Of a stretch of DNA of 39,381 bases, positions 33,643-39,381 are shown piece by piece. Under the pieces are notes generated by a model that was given only the letters and a program-made list of their open reading frames with translations, had not been told where the DNA came from and ran no database searches. The position numbers were made by a program, and so were the translations under genes. Origin of the DNA: Vulcanimicrobiota bacterium (lineage in GTDB: Bacteria; Vulcanimicrobiota; Vulcanimicrobiia; Vulcanimicrobiales; Vulcanimicrobiaceae); the NCBI GenBank assembly GCA_013036105.1, contig JAAXCX010000016.1, forward strand, positions 1 to 39,381, in the 5' to 3' direction. The first letter of the stretch is position 1, and each line of letters starts with the position of its first letter.

Positions 33643-34775
33643 ACAGGTTTCTCTTTTTCGTTTGCTTTGCGACGGGGCTACTGGCAAGTGGCGTCAATGC
33701 ACGCGCGGCCAACGCGTTTCCCGCCATCGAGCAGTCGCTGGCGCTCATCGGATCGGTCGGCGCCGGCGGACATCTCGATTCCGAAGGCACGGCTTTCTGC
33801 GTGAGTTCCGACGCCTCGCATTCGTACTTGATTACCAATAACCACGTCGTTACCGACGACAACGGCGCACCTCTGAATAATCTCATCGTGATTTTGGCGC
33901 GAGACATGCACGCCTCTCAGGCGCCGCGCTACCGCGCGACGATCATTCGCCGCAGTGAAGACCCGGATTTGGCGATCGTCGCCATCGATGTCCCGAATCT
34001 TCCGCCGGTGCATATATCATCGACTCTGCCGGCCGTCGGAGATGATATCGCCATCGCGGGTTTCCCTTACGAAGAATCGTTTGTCTGGGGACGTTTGTTC
34101 GGTGGCAAAGCGTTTCATCTGGATCGGCCGTTCCCGCCGGAGCTCACGCCATCGGAGCATAAAGGGGCGGTCAGCGCCATACACGGCGGGAGTTACTACA
34201 TCCAATATGACGCGATAACGGACAACGGCAACAGCGGCGGGCCTCTCTTCGATCCGTCGACCGGCGACGTCTTCGGCGTCGTGCAAGCCAGCGTACCAGG
34301 CGCCCCCGAATATCGCGGGATTCCCTCTCCGGTGCGCAACAATCTGGCGATCTCGATTCGGGAAGGCTGGGACTTTATCGCACGCGCGCCGATCAGTCTA
34401 AGCGCCACGGTGGCAGGTACCGGCGAGCACTTTGCGCACCGCAGCGCCTGCGCCAAAGCGCAGAGCCGGTTTGAGCAGGCATACGGTGTGTGGGCACAAG
34501 CGCGCAGCGCGGCAGCTACGCTACGAGCAGCTATTGGGAATCCCCGCTACGCAGCCCATCTCGAGCTGATGCGTACAGCGCTCCGCAGCTATGCCCGGGC
34601 CGAAACGGCGGCAGAGCACGGAATGCAAAAGGCGATACGTGCAGTTGAGCGGCGGAGTCCGCAAAGCGCTGCTCTCGATCGGAACCTCTTCGGTGCCATT
34701 ACGGCTCGCAACCCGTCTCAAAATGCGATAGCGCTGGCCGCTCACAAGCTGACCGCAACGAAGCCGTGTACGTGA
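33639..34775 (+). CDS. Exported trypsin-like serine protease
   Basis: A 378-residue protein starting at a GTG that overlaps the SLOG stop. A signal peptide (about 1-23, ending GVNARA) precedes a chymotrypsin-fold peptidase. The catalytic triad is H69 (TNNHVV), D110 (EDPDLAIV) and S199 (GNSGGPL). There is no PDZ domain. The C-terminal 110 residues are alanine-rich and helical (RSAAATLRAAIGNPRYAAHLEL, shown here only as a motif region), ending KLTATKPCT with a cysteine near the terminus. It differs from DegP/HtrA by lacking PDZ modules. Coupling to a SLOG membrane protein suggests activation when the partner senses a signal, since trypsin-like proteases are common in conflict operons; the substrate is unknown. 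Confidence 0.9.
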   Translation: MNRFLFFVCFATGLLASGVNARAANAFPAIEQSLALIGSVGAGGHLDSEGTAFCVSSDASHSYLITNNHVVTDDNGAPLNNLIVILARDMHASQAPRYRATIIRRSEDPDLAIVAIDVPNLPPVHISSTLPAVGDDIAIAGFPYEESFVWGRLFGGKAFHLDRPFPPELTPSEHKGAVSAIHGGSYYIQYDAITDNGNSGGPLFDPSTGDVFGVVQASVPGAPEYRGIPSPVRNNLAISIREGWDFIARAPISLSATVAGTGEHFAHRSACAKAQSRFEQAYGVWAQARSAAATLRAAIGNPRYAAHLELMRTALRSYARAETAAEHGMQKAIRAVERRSPQSAALDRNLFGAITARNPSQNAIALAAHKLTATKPCT

Positions 34776-34794
34776 CACGATAGAGGCCACAGCG

Positions 34795-35646
34795 TCACGG
34801 ACGTACGGTTATGAGGGCGGTCTTACAGAGGTTCGTTCTTCCTGTGTTTTCACTTACTGCCTGGCCGGGCTTCAACGCGTCTAAATGAAAAGCGACGTCT
34901 TCAGCTAGGCACTGACGCGAAAGATCGATTTGATCGCGATCCATAACGTTGGGGTCCTTCGTCGAGACGGTGCCGATTAGAGATCGCGGAAGTACGAACG
35001 CGCGTTCCTCTGCCGGACCAAGCGGTTTATCCCCGTCTTCAACGCTAAGTAAAACCGCCCACACGGCGCCGACCGAACGGCAACAATTGTAAGCAACCGA
35101 GATCGTCGTGATTGGCTGAGTCGTGCCGTTGCGAATGGTTATCCGGCGACTCTTTGAACGAGCCGGCTCGGGGTTTGCTCGAAAGCTTCTCGGCCCGGTA
35201 GTCGTCCCGTCGACGATAAGCTGAAGTTCCGGACAGTACCGCATCGCAACGTTCCGGCCGTCGACTGCTAGGTGGCAGTCGTACTCATCCACCCAATCGT
35301 CGTATTCCAGCATCATCTGGCACGGCAAGACGATTGAAGAACTACGGCAGGCCAGTTGGTCGAGTGTCAACTGGCAAGAAACGTGCGTCCCGGGCACATG
35401 CGGTCCGCAGGGAAATAAGCGCTTTGCCACCGGCGGCAGCGATGGACTCAGCGGGTCGACTATCCATTCCGCCCATTTCATCGCTTGCCGAGTATTCAAG
35501 AACTGGTAGTCCGGAAAGTTCAAGCTCGCTACGCGCGCAGGAAATACCGAATGCTTAAGGTTGACCCACGCCGGCGCGTTGTCCGCAAAGCACAGAGACG
35601 GCAGCATCGCAAAGAGAAACAGCAGCGCTGCGCTTACCTGCCTCAC
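34795..35646 (-). CDS. Cysteine-rich exported protein of unknown function
   Basis: A 283-residue protein starting at a GTG whose first bases overlap the stop of the DUF4071-like gene (GTGA). It has a signal peptide (VSAALLFLFAMLPSLCFAD). The mature part has about ten cysteines (for example FPCGPHV, LACRSSS, VAYNCCRS), two beta-rich sections (ITIRNGTTQPITTISVAYN) and DGRNVAMRYCPELQLIVDG. The end is LCKTALITVRP. Disulfides are likely after export. No family is recognised. The coupling to a cytosolic TIR-like/TPR protein is notable because the two products should lie on opposite sides of the membrane. It is convergent with the trypsin-like gene, 19 bases away. Confidence 0.75.
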   Translation of the reverse strand: MRQVSAALLFLFAMLPSLCFADNAPAWVNLKHSVFPARVASLNFPDYQFLNTRQAMKWAEWIVDPLSPSLPPVAKRLFPCGPHVPGTHVSCQLTLDQLACRSSSIVLPCQMMLEYDDWVDEYDCHLAVDGRNVAMRYCPELQLIVDGTTTGPRSFRANPEPARSKSRRITIRNGTTQPITTISVAYNCCRSVGAVWAVLLSVEDGDKPLGPAEERAFVLPRSLIGTVSTKDPNVMDRDQIDLSRQCLAEDVAFHLDALKPGQAVSENTGRTNLCKTALITVRP

Positions 35647-37070
35647 GAGCCAAGCTGCTCTTCCAGTTGCGCGAGTTTGTCAAGAATACTCCTATCGGAG
35701 ATTTCGTTTTTTAGCTCGGCAACGGTATCGGCCCGAAGCGACTGATCCAAAACACCTTCCGCCGTCTTGCGCAGCAGTATGAGGTTTCTCGCCGTCGTCT
35801 CAAGACACCAATCCTCCACGTCGAGCGTCGCGATACGCGCCAGCACCTGGATTGCCGTCTTACTGTCCCCGCCCAAAACAGCCAGCTCGAGTATGGTCGC
35901 AAGCTGCCAGTAATCCTTGGAATTCGCTCCCCCCAGACGCCCAAGGGCGAAGGTTACAGCAGGCAAAGTGCGCGCAAACTCCTCGCGCGCATCGGGTGTG
36001 CCACTAAGCGCGAGCAGCGTCACAAGATTCACGCCGGGGTAATAATCACGCGGATCGGCATTAAATCCGGAGCGGTACAGCTCGATCGATCGCATGAGGA
36101 AACCCCCCGCTTGCAACTGTTTGCCCGCGATAAGGGCCTCGACATATTGGTCCTTGTATATTCGCCCGAGCAAAGACGAAGCTTCGGGTGAATGACCCTT
36201 TTCCTCAATCAGCCGCTCGAGAATGGCGACGGCGCGCGACCGGTCATCGGTTTTATTGCGGCGATTTAACGCGAATGCGTGCTGCTCACGTAGCATCGGC
36301 ACGGACGACTGCAACCAGTCCGGCGCACTTTCGGCAAGCGTAATCATTTCATCGAATGCCTTCAAATCGCGATAGGTAAGAAATACTTCGAAAAACAGCT
36401 CCGCGTTCACTTTTGAGATCGTGCCGAGATCTCGGGCGATGCTCTGAATCTCGGCGAGCGCTTCCGCTTTTTGTTCGGGGATTTTGCCGCGCCGCTTTGC
36501 GGCGTCCAAGCGTTCGCGAACCTTCCCCACCTCGCGTGCCCGGTCGCGAAACGTATCGGTAATTTCATGTGGAAGCGTTTGTTCCGGCAACCCGGGAATT
36601 AACTGAAAGAGTGGACTGTCATTTGCCGTGTCATCCAACACATGCTCAAGCCGGGAAGCCAGCGCTTCGACAAAAGTTCCGGCTGCGCTCTCACCGAGGT
36701 GCCCATCCGTGAGTTTGTAGGTGATGGCTCGAATCGCGGCAATGTCGAAGGGTAATGCCGCTTCGCCCGACCCGACGATGATCGTAGTGCGGGGCCGGGC
36801 CGCGTGGCGCACTCCCAGCTCATAGAAGACGTTTGGGTTTGAGAGCGTCACGTCGACAATCGCTATTTCGGCCAGCAGCAGACGTTCAAACATCGGCAGA
36901 TGGATCACCCCGCCGCTGCGTTCCTCGTCGGCCCGAACGCATTCCAGGTCAAACCTGAGGACGGCCGGTTTGATTCCCCGTTCGTAGATGTCGTCAAAAT
37001 CAACAGTGTGGTTGCGCAGCGCGTCGGGCTTTTGACCGAACGGCATAGCGACAAATACCAGAGGCTTCAT
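35643..37070 (-). CDS. DUF4071-type protein: TIR/deoxyribosyltransferase-like domain plus TPR-like region
   Basis: A 475-residue protein with a good GAGAGG site before the ATG at 37070. The N-terminal 125 residues (PLVFVAMPFGQKPD, then HLPMFERLLLAEIAIVDVT, then NPNVFYELGVRHAARPRT) have the nucleoside 2-deoxyribosyltransferase/TIR-like pattern, including an NVFYELG element with a possible catalytic glutamate. The rest is helical TPR-like (for example SLLGRIYKDQYVEAL, then AFALGRLGGANSKDYWQLAT). It resembles DUF4071, the TRAF-binding region related to ASK-type MAP3 kinases and found in bacterial conflict operons. The C-terminus is acidic and coiled. Overlap with the exported protein by GTGA shows coupling. 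A regulatory role by analogy with those systems is inferred. Confidence 0.82.
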   Translation of the reverse strand: MKPLVFVAMPFGQKPDALRNHTVDFDDIYERGIKPAVLRFDLECVRADEERSGGVIHLPMFERLLLAEIAIVDVTLSNPNVFYELGVRHAARPRTTIIVGSGEAALPFDIAAIRAITYKLTDGHLGESAAGTFVEALASRLEHVLDDTANDSPLFQLIPGLPEQTLPHEITDTFRDRAREVGKVRERLDAAKRRGKIPEQKAEALAEIQSIARDLGTISKVNAELFFEVFLTYRDLKAFDEMITLAESAPDWLQSSVPMLREQHAFALNRRNKTDDRSRAVAILERLIEEKGHSPEASSLLGRIYKDQYVEALIAGKQLQAGGFLMRSIELYRSGFNADPRDYYPGVNLVTLLALSGTPDAREEFARTLPAVTFALGRLGGANSKDYWQLATILELAVLGGDSKTAIQVLARIATLDVEDWCLETTARNLILLRKTAEGVLDQSLRADTVAELKNEISDRSILDKLAQLEEQLGS

Positions 37071-37088
37071 CAGGCCTCTCGTTCGACT

Positions 37089-37385
37089 TTACACGGCGGC
37101 AAACTCCCGGAGCACGACGTCCACCGATACGACGCGCTCGGCCGGAATCTCGATACGTTCTCCGTCGTAGTGCACCAGCGGCAAGCCGTCCTGCAATCGT
37201 GCGAGCATGCGGTGCCGGGTGAATTGCGCCATCTGCGCTTGGTTAAAACCTTCGGTCACGACGCGGCCGTCGTCCAACGTAATGGCGAGCTCCGCCGGGA
37301 AATAGCTCAATTGCCCTACCTCCGAACGCGCCAAATATACCCGAACCCAGCGCTTGCTATTCCTGTTCCTCGGCCTCGGAAGCAA
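37089..37385 (-). CDS. Small hypothetical protein
   Basis: A 98-residue soluble protein of unknown family, rich in strands (VYLARSEVGQLSYFPAELA, then LVHYDGERIEIPAERVVSV). The start is unsure: TTG at 37385 (AAGAGA upstream) overlaps the end of the 52-residue gene, while TTG at 37334 would avoid the overlap. It ends 18 bases before the DUF4071-like start on the same strand, so co-transcription with that gene is likely. No membrane segment or signal is seen. Confidence 0.6.
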   Translation of the reverse strand: MLPRPRNRNSKRWVRVYLARSEVGQLSYFPAELAITLDDGRVVTEGFNQAQMAQFTRHRMLARLQDGLPLVHYDGERIEIPAERVVSVDVVLREFAAV

Positions 37386-37515
37386 TGATCTCTTGATTCT
37401 GTCTCCGATCGTACCGCTTCTTCGTCTTATGCGAACCCGCCGGACGCAGGTTCACAGCCGGTCCCAGGGGCGGCTTTATCTTGGCCTTGCGGCGGCGTTT
37501 TCGCTTGGCGGCCAT
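37357..37515 (-). CDS. Very basic 52-residue protein
   Basis: I read this frame by hand. The ATG at 37515 is preceded by AAGGGA, and it gives 52 residues with a strongly basic N-terminus (AAKRKRRRKAKIKPPLGP), a middle containing AGSHKTKKRYDRRQNQE, and an acidic tail (IIASEAEEQE). The charge pattern fits a nucleic-acid-binding or ribosome-associated peptide. It slightly overlaps the start of the next gene on the same strand. The opposite strand also has an open frame here, but without a ribosome site. No family is recognised. Confidence 0.5.
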   Translation of the reverse strand: MAAKRKRRRKAKIKPPLGPAVNLRPAGSHKTKKRYDRRQNQEIIASEAEEQE

Positions 37516-37571
37516 CGCCCAGTCCCTTCGACCGGGGCCCCGGCGGATGCTTGCGGAACGGTCGGCGCGTG

Positions 37572-39035
37572 ATGAGGCTCGTCCAGCTTCTCGAGGAAAC
37601 GCGACGGCTCACCCACAGCATCGCGCCTGAATGGGTCGCGCTCTCCGCGCGCGCCAAGGGGCTCCCCGCGGATTCCCACCTCGTGGGCGAGGAGTGGATT
37701 TCGGGCCCGTGGGCGGTGCTCTACGCCGCCAACCGCTACATCCGAACTCTGAAGCGAACGGTGCGCGGCCTGCCCCCAATCGATTCGCGAAGCGTTAGCA
37801 CGAGCGGCGGCGTGACGAGCGTGCGCGTCTTTCCGCACGATCTCTACGATCGCGTCCTGCTGCAGGGCATGACCGCTCACGTGCTCCTGGACGGCGACGC
37901 TCTTTCATTTATCCATCCGCCGAACGGAATTCGAAATGTTCTCGTGCTTGGCGCCGGTAATATCTCCAGCATTCCCGCACTCGACGTGCTCTACAAAATC
38001 ATCGCCGAGCGCGCGCGTTGCATTCTAAAACTCAGTCCCATCAACGAATATCTGCGGCCGGTTTTCGAACGAGCGCTGGCACCGTTCGTCGCTGCCGGCA
38101 GGTTGAGTTTCGTTTCGGGCGGCGCCGAGATCGCCGCGGGCCTTTGCGCCGACGACGCCATCGACGAAATACACGTTACCGGAAGCGCGGCCACCTTTGA
38201 AGCCATACGCGCAATCGCGGCCCACAAACGTGTGACGGCCGAGCTCGGCAGCGTCACGCCCACAATCGTCGTGCCGGGCGCATGGAGCGAAACCGACCTG
38301 CGTTTTCAGGCGGAAAACATCGCGACGCAAAAGGCGCACAACGCCGGCTTCAACTGTATCGCCGCGCAAGTGCTGTTGCTGCCGCGGGACTGGCCATTGA
38401 AAGACAGACTCCTCGAAGAGATACAGGGCGTCTTCAACCGTTTGGAACGGCTGCCCGAAGATTATCCGGGGGCGGTTGCGAGGCGCGCCGCGCTCGCCGG
38501 CGCCGAATCGGAGTTCCGGACCATCGTCCGGCTCGATGCAGCCGCCGTTACGAGCGGCTTTCAAAACGAAGCGTTTTGCGGCGTTTTGTTAGCGGTCGAA
38601 GTTCCCGGCGATCCGCAAAGCTTTTTGCGCGAGTCGGTCGCCTTTGCGAACGAGCACCTCTATGGGAAACTCGGCGCCAACCTCATCGTGTCCCCGCAAA
38701 CCGAACGCTCGATGCCGCAAGCAATTGCGGATGCAGTCTCGCGCCTAGAGTACGGATGCGTTGCCGTCAACGCTTGGGCGGGCGTCGGGTATTTTCTCAC
38801 GGAAACGCCATGGGGATCCTACCGTGCGGACGGCGAGGGCACCGGAGTCGTCCACAATTCCTACCTGCTTGCGAAGACGCAAAAAAGCGTCGTCCGAGCG
38901 CCGTTTCGACCGCTTATCAAGCCGCCGTGGTTTGTCACCAACAAAAAGCAGGCGCGTCTTGGCCGTCTCCTCTGCGATTTCGAAGCAGAGCGCACACAGC
39001 TCAACGCAATTCGCGTTATGTCGGCCGCTATTTAA
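37572..39035 (+). CDS. Aldehyde dehydrogenase superfamily protein
   Basis: A 487-residue NAD(P)-dependent oxidoreductase. The ALDH signatures are EIHVTGSAATFEAI (nucleotide-binding loop), E224 in TAELGSVTPTIV (general base) and C262 in AGFNCIAAQ (thiol nucleophile), 38 residues apart, close to the usual distance. The N-terminal 50 residues are unlike common ALDHs, and the C-terminus is extended (RAPFRPLIKPPWFVTNKKQA). TTG at 37551 is the upstream alternative; the ribosome site of the ATG at 37572 is weak. The substrate is unknown; acyl-CoA or a long-chain aldehyde is as likely as any. The stop overlaps the convergent peptidase stop by 8 bases. Confidence 0.87.
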   Translation: MRLVQLLEETRRLTHSIAPEWVALSARAKGLPADSHLVGEEWISGPWAVLYAANRYIRTLKRTVRGLPPIDSRSVSTSGGVTSVRVFPHDLYDRVLLQGMTAHVLLDGDALSFIHPPNGIRNVLVLGAGNISSIPALDVLYKIIAERARCILKLSPINEYLRPVFERALAPFVAAGRLSFVSGGAEIAAGLCADDAIDEIHVTGSAATFEAIRAIAAHKRVTAELGSVTPTIVVPGAWSETDLRFQAENIATQKAHNAGFNCIAAQVLLLPRDWPLKDRLLEEIQGVFNRLERLPEDYPGAVARRAALAGAESEFRTIVRLDAAAVTSGFQNEAFCGVLLAVEVPGDPQSFLRESVAFANEHLYGKLGANLIVSPQTERSMPQAIADAVSRLEYGCVAVNAWAGVGYFLTETPWGSYRADGEGTGVVHNSYLLAKTQKSVVRAPFRPLIKPPWFVTNKKQARLGRLLCDFEAERTQLNAIRVMSAAI

Positions 39036-39381
39036 CCGCGCCGGCCGCTTGCAGCATGCCGAGCACGCGATCGGTGGGAAGTCCGTACACCGTCACTCCG
39101 CCTTTACCCGTCATCGTCTTGGCACTAAATAGCGCATCGTAGATCGCGTACTCCGTCGCCTCAGCCGTAGCACGATATAAGCCGTTGAGAACCGCGGTAT
39201 CGGTAATGATCGGCACCGGCGGCGCCTTGACCTCGAAATCACCGGTTCGCGCAAACGAGTACCCCGTGCTAAACGCGATGAAAAGATCGCCGCTGCCGAT
39301 ATCGCTGGTCCGACCGGTTCGGGACATGCCCATGCCGGCGCGCAAAGCTACCGCGCGCAATTGCCGCGAATCCAGCGGCGC
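39028..39381 (-). CDS. P1/DmpA-family peptidase, C-terminal part (N-terminus beyond window)
   Basis: An open frame enters from the right edge and ends at 39028. The 118 residues resemble the C-terminal part of P1/DmpA-family (S58) aminopeptidases, Ntn-type hydrolases that self-cleave into two subunits: LRAVALRAGMGMSRTG, then IGSGDLFIAFSTGYSFA, then a long helix (NGLYRATAEATEYAIYDALF) and VYGLPTDRVLGMLQ at the end. In this family the cleavage serine and the active-site pocket lie further upstream, outside the window, so activity cannot be judged. It ends 8 bases inside the convergent ALDH gene. Confidence 0.8.
   Translation of the reverse strand, partial: APLDSRQLRAVALRAGMGMSRTGRTSDIGSGDLFIAFSTGYSFARTGDFEVKAPPVPIITDTAVLNGLYRATAEATEYAIYDALFSAKTMTGKGGVTVYGLPTDRVLGMLQAAGAVK

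Noticed and set aside
37354-37572. Plus-strand open frame opposite the 52-residue gene
   Set aside because: No ribosome site, and its sequence is antisense to better-supported small minus-strand genes.
1-39381. Prophage, insertion sequence, CRISPR array, tRNA or rRNA
   Set aside because: No transposase, integrase or phage structural frame, no regularly spaced repeats, and no cloverleaf or ribosomal sequence was recognised in the gaps.

Overview
The window is GC-rich bacterial chromosome, densely coded on both strands. It shows no transposase, integrase, CRISPR array, rRNA or tRNA that I could find, and no stretch longer than about 240 bases without a gene. Non-ATG starts are common: GTG for dnaE, sdhA, the trypsin-like protease and one secreted protein; TTG for the HAD phosphatase and one TIR protein. 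The mix of FtsQ/FtsA, a type-E (SdhABE) succinate dehydrogenase and a long run of exported proteins of unknown function suits an uncultivated free-living lineage of the Eremiobacterota (WPS-2) type. That placement is a guess from gene content, not a phylogeny.

Region 1 (1-11 kb) is core metabolism and replication. On the minus strand run dnaE, a Cof-type HAD phosphatase, ftsQ and, after two plus-strand genes (a small exported protein and a SAM methyltransferase), ftsA, which is cut by the left edge. Divergent from dnaE is a tightly coupled plus-strand sdhA-sdhB-sdhE operon with no sdhC or sdhD.

Region 2 (11-19 kb) is accessory: exported proteins of unknown function, two small paralogous exported proteins ending in cysteine, a TIR domain fused to about seven membrane spans with a small membrane partner, an SDR dehydrogenase, and a GH1 glycosidase carrying a solute-binding-protein domain inside its barrel with the halves in reversed order.

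Region 3 (19-37 kb) looks like a biological-conflict or signalling island. Its centre is a four-gene minus-strand array: a TIR protein with two further TIR-like domains, an nSTAND1 NTPase with one membrane span and about 16 WD40 blades, an RHS/YD-repeat-like exported protein with a duplicated C-terminal domain, and an exported TPR-CHAT caspase-like protease. The first three are joined by 4-base ATGA overlaps and the fourth lies 22 bases downstream. Around it are an M48 metalloprotease lipoprotein, a SLOG-domain membrane protein coupled by GTGA to a trypsin-like protease, and a DUF4071-type protein with an N-terminal TIR/deoxyribosyltransferase-like domain, coupled by GTGA to a cysteine-rich exported protein. 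The predicted topology places TIR and NTPase domains inside the cell and the WD40, RHS and CHAT modules outside. This suggests a signalling or execution device that spans the membrane.

Region 4 (37-39.4 kb) returns to ordinary genes: two small hypothetical proteins (one of 52 residues), an aldehyde-dehydrogenase-superfamily enzyme, and the C-terminal part of a P1/DmpA-family peptidase cut by the right edge.
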